IMG/VR virus record: IMGVR_UViG_3300042260_000165
Span: 1 to 23,304 of that record
Reading direction: 5' to 3' (one strand)
DNA: 23,304 nucleotides
Source of the DNA: a virus
The notes under the pieces are model-generated. The model was not told the origin of the DNA, did no database searches, and was given only the letters and a program-made list of their open reading frames with translations. Both the position numbers and the translations under genes were made by a program. Position 1 is the first letter of the stretch. Every line of letters begins with the position of its first letter. Shown one piece after another: positions 1 through 6,679 of this stretch.

Positions 1-1441
1 TTGCACTCAATACACTAGTTGCATCTAAAGCTACAGTAACAGGAGCTGTAGAAGTACCTAAAGTAATTGTAAATACTGTTGTACTTACTACTTCATAAAT
101 GTATGCATTAGCTGAAATAGCACCTGTTCCAGAAGTCAATGTCACAACCATACCTGGTAACAAACCTGCAGTCGAAGCAACTGTAATAGTACTATATGCA
201 GGAACACCTCCAGAAGCTAGTGTATTACTAGAAGCTGCTGTTGAATCAAGACCTGCTACAGCATCCCCTTCGGTTACAATAATTTGCAACAAATACTGAT
301 CATTGTCAAAAGTACTTGATGGATTATTGAAACGAGGTACATTGTGCTGAATGTAGTAACGAGTATAAGAACTAGCACGGTCAATTACATTGTATACATC
401 AGTACCATTGGTAATCTCACGGATACGCAAATCCTGACCAGTATAGAAAGGTTGTTGCATGTAAGCTTCAGTCATGATCAAATCACGAATAACGCTTTCT
501 CCAAAACCTGTACCTTGATTACCAGCACATACATTAGCTACACAAACTCCACCAAATGCACAAGGATCACCATTCAAGTCTACTTCAGAAGCATAAACTT
601 TAACTGGTTCCAAGAAAGCAATAATTGAATCATTAGGATAGAAAGTACAATCTTGGAAACGAGTATCAGCATATGCACCAGTAATAATCAATCCTGCTTG
701 ATTAGCGTTAACATCTGGATATGCTGTAGTACCATTAATATAATTAGACAAAGTCAACAAATTATCCACAGAATTAGTTCCATCACCAATAGCTACCCAA
801 TTAGTGTCAGCAGAATTACGGTAAGTAATTTCAACTTGAATAAATGGAGAAATCAAAGGAGAATTCAACAACTGGTATGCCCATTGAATATATACAATTA
901 AAGGATTGACTTCAGCACCAATTCCATCAACACCCTCAGCACAACATCCTGTATAAGCGGCTGCTGTGTAGTAGTTATTACGAGTCAAATAACGAAGTAC
1001 AGGAGAACCTTTAATGTCCACACGCAAGTTGTAAGTACTATTACAAACAAAACTCTTAGCTTTTAATGTACCAGAGTTTAAATTACAGTCTGCATCTACA
1101 TTACTAGAACCTACAGTAATTTGCATTTGCTGCAAAGAACAAGGATCCACTTTATAAAAAGCAGAAACATACTTAGGGTTAATTGTTTTTGATTTTACAG
1201 ATTCGCTGTAACCTCCTGAAAAAGGTCCAATCTTGTCATTAGAATGGATAGATCCTGAAACAAGAACCAAAGGACACTTCAAAGTAGTAGAAGGGTCAAC
1301 GTTAGCTGGTACAGTCCATGATGAAGGATCAACAAATGCAAACTGACCTGTAGTCAATTGACTTGTTGCCACACCATTTTCTGTTACAAAACCATTCGTT
1401 CCCACGAAGGTTTTTTTAAATGCATGATCGAAATACGCCAT
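1..1441 (-). CDS. Large cysteine-rich virion protein, C-terminus cut by the window edge
   Basis: The frame is open from an ATG at 1441 to the window edge (480 residues, no stop), so this is a partial gene. The N-terminus reads MAYFDHAFKKTFVGTNGF, then a polar, glycine- and threonine-rich, beta-type sequence typical of phage structural proteins. At least ten cysteines are present, including pairs such as GCC, DPC and GVCVANVC, which is many for a phage virion protein. Around residues 418-465 there is a beta module with an LLPGMVV turn; a similar SVGMLV module sits inside the beta-propeller-like protein at 19448-21343. It is the last visible gene of the unit that starts at 4715, after a 60-base gap. 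The size and position after the capsid and connector-like genes suggest a major tail or appendage protein. I do not recognise the family, so the function is inferred. Confidence 0.8.
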   Translation of the reverse strand, partial: MAYFDHAFKKTFVGTNGFVTENGVATSQLTTGQFAFVDPSSWTVPANVDPSTTLKCPLVLVSGSIHSNDKIGPFSGGYSESVKSKTINPKYVSAFYKVDPCSLQQMQITVGSSNVDADCNLNSGTLKAKSFVCNSTYNLRVDIKGSPVLRYLTRNNYYTAAAYTGCCAEGVDGIGAEVNPLIVYIQWAYQLLNSPLISPFIQVEITYRNSADTNWVAIGDGTNSVDNLLTLSNYINGTTAYPDVNANQAGLIITGAYADTRFQDCTFYPNDSIIAFLEPVKVYASEVDLNGDPCAFGGVCVANVCAGNQGTGFGESVIRDLIMTEAYMQQPFYTGQDLRIREITNGTDVYNVIDRASSYTRYYIQHNVPRFNNPSSTFDNDQYLLQIIVTEGDAVAGLDSTAASSNTLASGGVPAYSTITVASTAGLLPGMVVTLTSGTGAISANAYIYEVVSTTVFTITLGTSTAPVTVALDATSVLSA

Positions 1442-1501
1442 AGTTTTTTGTGTTTATAAATATATAAGTAATATAAGAAGTCTTGTTTAAACTTCCAAAT
1501 T

Positions 1502-1927
1502 TTATTTCAAGAAAATCAACTTGTACTTAGTACTGTTAATCAATGACTTAATCTCATCGATTGTATTTATGATCTCAGAATGTTCACAGGTATCTTGAAC
1601 TTTATCACACATATCATATAGACCACGAAGATACTTTACGCATTCTTCTGATGTATTGCATGTAGGAAGTTGTGCTGTTGTAGGAAAATCTAGAAGTTTC
1701 TCTGTTACACCTTGCCATTGTTCAGCAAGACTATCCGCAAAGTCACCAACTCCATCATAAAAGTCACCCATTGCAACATGCGCTGAATAACTATTTGTTT
1801 TAAGGTGTGCAATGTGAATCTTAGTCACACCATTCATTAGTTCAAATACCAATGCTGTTATAGCACCAGTCATTTGTTTCATAGCAGTACCTTTAGTACC
1901 ACCACCTTCTATTTTTAACTGTCTCAT
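1502..1927 (-). CDS. Dps/ferritin-like helical protein (DUF5856-like)
   Basis: This 141-residue protein resembles a family found in phages, bacteria and giant viruses that I know from memory as DUF5856, with the signature HLKTNSYSAH...FYDGVGDFADSLAEQ. H38, H50, D65 and E69 are spaced 12, 15 and 4 residues apart. That is the same spacing as the ferroxidase residues H51, H63, D78 and E82 of E. coli Dps; the fifth Dps ligand (D67) has no exact counterpart, the nearest being D55. The rest is predicted helical, which fits a four-helix bundle. The ATG at 1927 lies 3 bases past the stop of the preceding gene; a later ATG (M16) is possible. A virion-packaged or DNA-protecting iron-binding cage is an inference. 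What is certain is a compact helical protein with conserved metal-type residues, located among structural genes. Confidence 0.85.
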   Translation of the reverse strand: MRQLKIEGGGTKGTAMKQMTGAITALVFELMNGVTKIHIAHLKTNSYSAHVAMGDFYDGVGDFADSLAEQWQGVTEKLLDFPTTAQLPTCNTSEECVKYLRGLYDMCDKVQDTCEHSEIINTIDEIKSLINSTKYKLIFLK

Positions 1928-1930
1928 TTA

Positions 1931-2638
1931 TTATGTGTTTTCTTGAACGTTTTGTTGTGAAATTTGATATTGTGTTGTTGACTCAATATCTCCAGATAAG
2001 ATATTAACCGCTTCATCTACAAGAATCTCAGCAATATCATCCTTAAATTCACAGATGATGTCCTTAGTAGATTGAATAGTAGTATAGGGATCCACACATC
2101 CATCAACTTGTATAAAAGTAGGAACTCTATAATACATGAGTCTTGTTTCATGAAAACCAAAATCTCCGTTTGTATAGATCCTAACTTTGTTTCCTACAAG
2201 TGTGCAGAAGGTTTCTCCCCACTCAAAGCTAGGTTTCTTTAACTCATCTCCTAGTAATAGAGGAACGTTCTCCTCTTCAGCTAAGTAAGTAATAGTCATT
2301 GCTAAAGGGTTATCGCAACAACCTTTATTAGCATGTCCATCTAAGCGCTTAAAAAATAAATAGTCTTTAGGTAATTCCTGAGACTCTACATATAAACCAC
2401 GGTCAGATAGAATAAGATGTTCTTCTTTTAATAATCTTTGAAGATCATCAATTCTAACCTTGGTTTGTTCGTCTCCGGTTTTAGTAACGTTTACACCCTG
2501 AACTTGACGACGCACCCACTCAACTTGAGCTTTATTGAATGCCTCAACTATTTGCCAACATTGAATGTTGTCATAGTCCTGACTATCAAGCTTGTTGAGT
2601 CGCTGTTTAACTTTAAGTTGTAGTGTAATGTTATTCAT
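1931..2638 (-). CDS. Probable head-tail connector or ring protein
   Basis: The product is 235 residues if it starts at the ATG at 2638 (MNNITLQLKVKQRLNKL). A start ten codons earlier, at 2668, would overlap the preceding small gene and is less likely. The N-terminal third is helical (QRLNKLDSQDYDNIQCW, then VEAFNKAQVEWVRRQVQG). The middle is beta-rich and includes FKRLDGHANKGCCDNP, and the C-terminus is helical (DDIAEILVDEAVNIL). Helical ends around a beta core, a place a few genes after the capsid gene and this size all fit the adaptor or ring proteins below a portal. I recall similar proteins in crAss-like phages, but no hallmark motif proves the role. It is followed 3 bases later by the Dps-like gene. 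Confidence 0.8.
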   Translation of the reverse strand: MNNITLQLKVKQRLNKLDSQDYDNIQCWQIVEAFNKAQVEWVRRQVQGVNVTKTGDEQTKVRIDDLQRLLKEEHLILSDRGLYVESQELPKDYLFFKRLDGHANKGCCDNPLAMTITYLAEEENVPLLLGDELKKPSFEWGETFCTLVGNKVRIYTNGDFGFHETRLMYYRVPTFIQVDGCVDPYTTIQSTKDIICEFKDDIAEILVDEAVNILSGDIESTTQYQISQQNVQENT

Positions 2639-2642
2639 AGTC

Positions 2643-2828
2643 TTACTTACGTTTTTTAACCATACCACCTTTTTTCATAGTGGATTTTTTAGCACCTGCA
2701 ATTCTATCAGCTGCTGTAGGTTTAGGATTATTATCCACACCTGCTTTTACTGAAAGCATTCCGAAAGATGTAGATCCACCAGATTTCATCTTCATGGATC
2801 CACCACATTTCATACATTTTTTTGCCAT
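2643..2828 (-). CDS. Small basic CxxC protein
   Basis: This 61-residue protein is very rich in lysine, glycine and methionine. It begins MAKKCMKCGGSMKMKSGGS, with one CxxC pair (C5, C8), and ends MKKGGMVKKRK. A single CxxC could form half of a zinc site or pair with another subunit. The gene lies 2 bases after the 47-residue gene and 4 bases before the connector-like gene, so it belongs to the same operon. Its basic, low-complexity ends resemble the 77-residue protein beside the capsid gene (6441-6674), with shared KKTGG/KKGG and terminal K-rich patterns. Nucleic-acid contact inside the virion is plausible but not shown. Confidence 0.75.
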   Translation of the reverse strand: MAKKCMKCGGSMKMKSGGSTSFGMLSVKAGVDNNPKPTAADRIAGAKKSTMKKGGMVKKRK

Positions 2829-2830
2829 AG

Positions 2831-2974
2831 TTATTTATTTTTTGCGATTCGTTTTAAAGTTTTAGCAAGCGCTTTTCTCTTAGGTGTACAAGTAGCTTTA
2901 GTCATGGGTGTACAATAACCCTTATGTTCAGGATTGATTGCTTTTTGAATCCATTTCTTATCTTTCTTTGCCAT
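2831..2974 (-). CDS. 47-residue basic protein (WIQKAI family)
   Basis: This short gene reads from ATG at 2974 to TAA at 2831-2833. The product starts MAKKDKKWIQKAINPEHKGY and continues with two cysteines in CTPMTKATCTP and a basic helix ending AKTLKRIAKNK. The WIQKAI...H.G.CTP...TCTP.R.ALAKT pattern is, from memory, common in small proteins of unrelated phages and large DNA viruses. It fits tightly between its neighbours: 7 bases after the stop of the 83-residue gene and 2 bases before the next gene. The net charge is strongly positive. The function is unknown. Confidence 0.8.
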   Translation of the reverse strand: MAKKDKKWIQKAINPEHKGYCTPMTKATCTPKRKALAKTLKRIAKNK

Positions 2975-2981
2975 AATCAGA

Positions 2982-3233
2982 TTAGCATTTCCATTTACGT
3001 AATGACTTGTTTATTCTGCTGTTTGGATCATTCGCTGTCTTAGATGATGTATTTTTCTTCTTCATACCTTCCATTCGAGCACAAAATGATCTTTTTCTAG
3101 GACCACCTCCGGGTTGTGGTGCTTTTAAATTTGATCCGGGATTCTGTCTTTCGTAAGACTTCCTACCTTTCTCATTAAGACCACCAGAAGGTGACTTACC
3201 AGCTTTACGTGTCCATGCTGCTGACTTTGCCAT
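2982..3233 (-). CDS. 83-residue basic protein (DUF6321-like)
   Basis: The start is taken as ATG at 3233 (MAKSAAWTRKAGKSPSGGLN), one base past the stop of the upstream gene. The longer open frame to 3341 would run inside that gene. The conserved blocks AWTRKAGKSPSGGLN, NLKAPQPGGGPRKRSFCARM and TANDPNSRINKSLRKWKC match a widespread family that I recall as DUF6321, present in cyanophages, bacteria and giant viruses. Two cysteines (SFCARM and the terminal WKC) are family-typical. The protein is strongly basic. No biochemical role is known to me; location in a run of similar small basic genes suggests a shared virion or DNA-related task. Confidence 0.85.
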   Translation of the reverse strand: MAKSAAWTRKAGKSPSGGLNEKGRKSYERQNPGSNLKAPQPGGGPRKRSFCARMEGMKKKNTSSKTANDPNSRINKSLRKWKC

Positions 3234-3234
3234 G

Positions 3235-3504
3235 TTATCTAAAGTTTTTAGATTTTTGTTTTGCTGATTTTGGTTGAGATACAAACTGTTTACCAGATTT
3301 GTTACCTTTTGCTTTAGCAGCATTAGTAGCAGCTTTTTCACCAGAAGTTAAAGCGTCCCATGCTGCTTTAGGTAAGTATCTCTTCTTACCTTTAGAAGGA
3401 ACCTCTTTAGAAGATCCCTTCTTTTTGTTAGCTGCAGTTCCTGAAGTCATCCATTCTTGACTACTCCAGTTCTTTAAACTCTGTTGTGATTTAGCTAATG
3501 CCAT
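3235..3504 (-). CDS. 89-residue basic protein (RYLPKAA family)
   Basis: The protein starts MALAKSQQSLKNWSSQEW and carries the blocks KKRYLPKAAWDALTSGEKAAT and GKQFVSQPKSAKQKSKNFR. From memory these are typical of a family of small basic proteins spread across phages, bacteria and large eukaryotic viruses. The start codon overlaps the stop of the upstream gene by one base (TAATG), which suggests coupled translation. The sequence is rich in lysine, serine and alanine, is probably helical in the middle, and has extended basic tails. The function is unknown; it is part of the basic mini-protein cassette. Confidence 0.85.
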   Translation of the reverse strand: MALAKSQQSLKNWSSQEWMTSGTAANKKKGSSKEVPSKGKKRYLPKAAWDALTSGEKAATNAAKAKGNKSGKQFVSQPKSAKQKSKNFR

Positions 3505-3689
3505 TACTTGTATCCTCCACCTTTAGACTTATACTCTTTAGCAAGTAATTGTGCTTTTCTAGCTGACCATTCACCAGGATCACCACCTTTAGTACCAGCT
3601 TTAATCTTTTTAAATAAAGATTCTCTCATACTAGGTTTAGTATAATTCCCAGCTGCGTTTACTTTAGATTTTGTTTTCTTAGCTGCCAT
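3504..3689 (-). CDS. 61-residue basic protein (SARKAQLLAKEYK...GGGYK family)
   Basis: This 61-residue protein begins MAAKKTKSKVNAAGNYTKPS and ends with the recognisable block GEWSARKAQLLAKEYKSKGG followed by GYK. The KAGTKGGDPGEWSARKAQ pattern is, from memory, shared by small proteins of cyanophages, giant viruses and Bacteroidota phages (possibly DUF5872; I am unsure of the number). It is the first of five consecutive mini-genes. It starts 12 bases after the stop of the 337-residue gene and is coupled to the next gene by a TAATG overlap. The basic charge suggests contact with nucleic acid, but this is inference. Confidence 0.85.
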   Translation of the reverse strand: MAAKKTKSKVNAAGNYTKPSMRESLFKKIKAGTKGGDPGEWSARKAQLLAKEYKSKGGGYK

Positions 3690-3701
3690 ACTAATAATAT
3701 A

Positions 3702-4715
3702 CTAATTATTCCAATACTTTTCTACAGTTTTGGTAGTATCAAGCAAAATACTTTCATTCAAAGGATTCTTCAAATACTCTACTACTTCAGCAATATTTCT
3801 ACCTAGTAAGGATCCAGAAGTTTTATGATAAATCATTCCGTCTGCTTTTGCTGTAAAAACTTTATAGTAAATACCGTCTTTAACAATCGCTTTAAGTTTC
3901 AAAGTTTCCATGTCAAGATTTGCAGTATCAAGAAACTCTTGAGCAGCACGTTTAGCATTACGTTCAGCACCATCACCCATGATGTACTTATCCATCATAT
4001 CATAGATAACGTCAATAGGAGTAGACTTACGGTATGTTGCACCTGCAGCATCTACCAACTTACCCACATAGAATAACTTGTTTGTATTCTTGTCCATAAG
4101 TTTTTGCAATTCAGCAAGTGCTTTGTTACGAAGTTTCTTAAGTTCAGTTCTTGTAGATGCAGTATCTTCATACTTATCTAAAAAGAACTTAGGTGCTTTA
4201 ACTCTTGTTTTTGCATCATCATATGATTTAGCAATAATGCTAAAACCACCAGATTCAATTGCATATATTTTAATAAGATCGTAAGGATCTTTAGAGGGAT
4301 CTAGGTTAACTGGTGTATTACCACAACGCATTGTGATCTTTGCCCAGAACTCATCATTATCAGGACGTAGTAGTTTTACTTTATTCCAGAATTCTGGATC
4401 GTCAGGATTGATAACATTTGCAGCAAGTTGTTTCTCCAACTCACATACAACATTTCTAATTTCTCTAACTTTAGCTTCTTTTACTTCAGGATCTTTAATC
4501 AATTTAATCTCAGGAGCAAATTCATTAAGACCTGTTACATAACGTTTAATTCCGTTATGCTCAATACAAGCTAATTGTTCTTCGTGATATACACCTTCAA
4601 AAAGTGCTAGTCCATAATTTTGAAGACCCATATTATCAATGGACTGATTGATATAAGGTTTAACTGCAATAGGACCTTTTTTAGACATAGGTTCCTGTAC
4701 CATTGTGAAACTCAT
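3702..4715 (-). CDS. 337-residue protein, probable minor head protein
   Basis: The start at 4715 (MSFTMVQEPMSKKGPIAV) is preferred because it lies just after a -7 box and the AAACCAAC leader shared with two other unit heads. The frame also extends upstream to 4772, through the promoter. The product has a helical, charged middle (KVREIRNVVCELEKQL; RTELKKLRNKALAELQKLMD) and beta-like stretches near the end (IVKDGIYYKVFTAKADGMIY). I do not recognise the family. As the first gene after the capsid protein and its terminator, heading a new unit of structural genes, it may be a head-stabilising, cargo or internal protein. There is no signal peptide, membrane segment or catalytic motif. Confidence 0.75.
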   Translation of the reverse strand: MSFTMVQEPMSKKGPIAVKPYINQSIDNMGLQNYGLALFEGVYHEEQLACIEHNGIKRYVTGLNEFAPEIKLIKDPEVKEAKVREIRNVVCELEKQLAANVINPDDPEFWNKVKLLRPDNDEFWAKITMRCGNTPVNLDPSKDPYDLIKIYAIESGGFSIIAKSYDDAKTRVKAPKFFLDKYEDTASTRTELKKLRNKALAELQKLMDKNTNKLFYVGKLVDAAGATYRKSTPIDVIYDMMDKYIMGDGAERNAKRAAQEFLDTANLDMETLKLKAIVKDGIYYKVFTAKADGMIYHKTSGSLLGRNIAEVVEYLKNPLNESILLDTTKTVEKYWNN

Positions 4716-4741
4716 AATTTTGTTGGTTTTTTTATGTTTGA

Positions 4742-4749
4742 CAAATATA
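4742..4749 (-). promoter_or_regulatory. -7 box of the promoter for the 4715 unit
   Basis: Read on the minus strand this is a perfect Bacteroidota -7 box, TATATTTG, 26 bases upstream of the ATG at 4715. A TTTG -33 element at the usual distance is missing; that stretch is occupied by the terminator stem of the preceding unit. The leader that follows contains AAACCAAC (4722-4729), as at the promoters near 7924 and 16998. Confidence 0.6.
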
Positions 4750-4751
4750 GT

Positions 4752-4786
4752 AAAAAAGGGGAGAGTTTGCACCCTCCCCCGTTTTT
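4752..4786 (-). terminator. Intrinsic terminator after the capsid gene
   Basis: A GC-rich hairpin pairs 4758-4763 (GGGGAG) with 4774-4779 (CTCCCC), with one further pair after a mismatch and a six-base loop. Read on the minus strand the stem is followed at once by six T residues (4757-4752). It lies 14 bases beyond the capsid stop. An A-run on one side and a T-run on the other would also allow function on the plus strand. Confidence 0.8.
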
Positions 4787-4799
4787 ACATTTTTTAAGA

Positions 4800-6419
4800 T
4801 TAGAATGAACCTCCGGTGATTGGATTGCGCATAACAATCTTCAATACCTTGCTTGGGTCTTTTACCCAAATAGCAGGCATCATTTGTGTCATGAATACGC
4901 GGTATCCATTGAATTGACCAGAAGACTGGAATCCTTGAGTACGTCCCATGTAATCCATAGTTCCGTTTTGGTACCACCACTTCAATTGATTATCCCATCC
5001 CAACTTCAACATATAGATGTTATCGTTAGTGTTATCAGTGATATCAAAAATAATGAAGTTGTAAGAAGACAATGGGAAACCATCGATGATTGGGTTTTCA
5101 ATGTCGTTAGTATGCAAGTTATCGAACGCAGGGTTCAACACGAACTTAACGTTTGCCAAGAATGGGATAACGTAAGAAGTGTAAGCGAAACCGAAGTTCA
5201 AGTCCATACCTTTACCAGTGATTGCACCGATATCAGCAGCTTGGATCAACAAACCAGAGTTCATTGCCTCTTTCTTAATAGCTTCGTTAACCATGCGCAT
5301 ACCACCCATACCAGTTTGTACGATCAATTGACGCTTAGGATCTGGTCCTTGGAAGTCAACTTTACCAGCATAGAAGTTATAGATTTCAGAACGGAACAAA
5401 TCCAAAGTGAAACCAGACTTGTTGTATACGCGCTTGAAAGAGTTATCCAACTGCTTCCACAAACCGACAGACAAACGGATATCATCTGGACCGTCTTGAC
5501 GAACACGACCACCTTGTCCCCACATCAAGTAAGTCTCGATGTCAGATGCAACTTTGGTCAAGTGAGCTGCTTCCATAGCAGTCAAGAAAGTACGAGACAA
5601 TGAACCGTTACCCATTGCACGCTTAACATAATCCTTACCCATCTTAGATACCATAGTATCCATAGAAGTGATAGAAGGATCAGTAGTCTTATCAAAGTTT
5701 CTCCAGATCTCTACAACTGGAACAGTACCGTCAGCATTCATACCACCTTTGATCATCAAGTCAGCACGAGATGAAACAGAGTAATGAACGTGAGCTTCAG
5801 CACCACCTACGAAGTTGTAGTATTCACGGAAACCTGATTGAATTTGGATGTCAGAGAAACGCTCTCCGTACTCACCACGAGCAGAACCTTTACGGAACAA
5901 TTTGTCACCAGGTTGCAAGTATACAGAAGTATCCAAACCTGCTGAGCTATCATTGTTTACCAATTGTACGGTATAGATGAAACCATCACCTGTTGGGATG
6001 ATATCGTCTACAGTGATGTACATCTCAGAACCGTTGTACTTGTCATAAGTGATGATATCACCATGTCCAAATTCACGACGTGAAATCTTGATTTGGAAAG
6101 TAGTTCCATCAGCACCTACTGTGTTACCATCGGTCAAAACACCATCAACAACGTAAGGAAGATCTTGAACGACAGGAGTCTGCCATTTGTACTCTCCGCG
6201 AGCGTTATCTACTGTGATTACGTTCTTTCCACCGAAGCTAGACATTTGATACAAAGGCATTTCTACTTTCTGAACCATTGCCCACAAGTCAACTGGTCCT
6301 AGATCCATAGGTTCTGCATTTCTCAACATGTTAACCAAGTGGTAAGAATCTACGTGTGAACTAGCTTGGTAGTTGGTATCTCGTAGAAATATACCATTGT
6401 TTAAAACTGGAGTTGCCAT
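4800..6419 (-). CDS. Major capsid protein candidate
   Basis: The 539-residue product starts MATPVLNNGIFLRDTNYQ and fits an HK97-fold capsid protein in size, in its lack of membrane or enzymatic motifs, and above all in its place right after terminase, portal and a scaffold-like gene. Long mixed alpha/beta stretches include QIQSGFREYYNFVGGAEAHV, LTKVASDIETYLMWGQGG and MDLNFGFAYTSYVIPFLANV. The gene ends in its own strong terminator, as expected for a highly expressed structural gene. Codons are cleaner and more uniform than in the neighbouring small genes. No prohead protease is visible in the window, and no N-terminal delta domain is obvious. The assignment rests mainly on context; a crAss-like-type capsid protein is my best guess at family. 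Confidence 0.85.
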   Translation of the reverse strand: MATPVLNNGIFLRDTNYQASSHVDSYHLVNMLRNAEPMDLGPVDLWAMVQKVEMPLYQMSSFGGKNVITVDNARGEYKWQTPVVQDLPYVVDGVLTDGNTVGADGTTFQIKISRREFGHGDIITYDKYNGSEMYITVDDIIPTGDGFIYTVQLVNNDSSAGLDTSVYLQPGDKLFRKGSARGEYGERFSDIQIQSGFREYYNFVGGAEAHVHYSVSSRADLMIKGGMNADGTVPVVEIWRNFDKTTDPSITSMDTMVSKMGKDYVKRAMGNGSLSRTFLTAMEAAHLTKVASDIETYLMWGQGGRVRQDGPDDIRLSVGLWKQLDNSFKRVYNKSGFTLDLFRSEIYNFYAGKVDFQGPDPKRQLIVQTGMGGMRMVNEAIKKEAMNSGLLIQAADIGAITGKGMDLNFGFAYTSYVIPFLANVKFVLNPAFDNLHTNDIENPIIDGFPLSSYNFIIFDITDNTNDNIYMLKLGWDNQLKWWYQNGTMDYMGRTQGFQSSGQFNGYRVFMTQMMPAIWVKDPSKVLKIVMRNPITGGSF

Positions 6420-6440
6420 TTTTATTTATTTATATAAGGG

Positions 6441-6674
6441 TTATTTTTTCTTTTTAATAGATCCACCTGTCTTCTTAGATTGTACTTTTGAAGCTATAAC
6501 TTTATCAGCAGTCTTTTTGTATAATCCCAGAACATGTGCATCCATTTGTTTTCGCAAATCGGACTTATAATTGGGTACACTTTTTAAACTAGCAGGTACT
6601 TCCCCCTGATCTACATATTTTCCACTAGCTTTTTTTGTGGTCCCGCCTGTCTGTTTTTTAGTTAATTTACGCAT
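6441..6674 (-). CDS. Small basic protein between scaffold and capsid genes
   Basis: This 77-residue protein has lysine-rich ends, MRKLTKKQTGGTTKKASG at the start and SKKTGGSIKKKK at the end, around a short helical core (SDLRKQMDAHVLGLYKKTAD). It lies 5 bases after the scaffold-like gene and 21 bases before the capsid gene. Its K/G-rich tails resemble those of the 61-residue CxxC protein at 2643-2828. Possible roles are a head-completion, decoration or DNA-binding virion component. No family is recognised with confidence. Confidence 0.75.
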   Translation of the reverse strand: MRKLTKKQTGGTTKKASGKYVDQGEVPASLKSVPNYKSDLRKQMDAHVLGLYKKTADKVIASKVQSKKTGGSIKKKK

Positions 6675-6679
6675 TTGTA

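Noticed and set aside
344-901. Two plus-strand frames (94 and 82 codons) at the left end
   Set aside because: Both lie antisense to the open structural gene 1-1441 and read as low-complexity shadow sequence.
1457-1464. TATATTTA on the minus strand as promoter for the edge gene
   Set aside because: It differs from TAnnTTTG at the last base, has no -33 box, and lies only 15 bases from the start codon.
4884-5603. Long plus-strand frame (239 codons) inside the capsid gene
   Set aside because: It is a shadow of the opposite strand: the capsid frame has coherent length, context and terminator, while this one has no leader and a composition mirroring the antisense codons.
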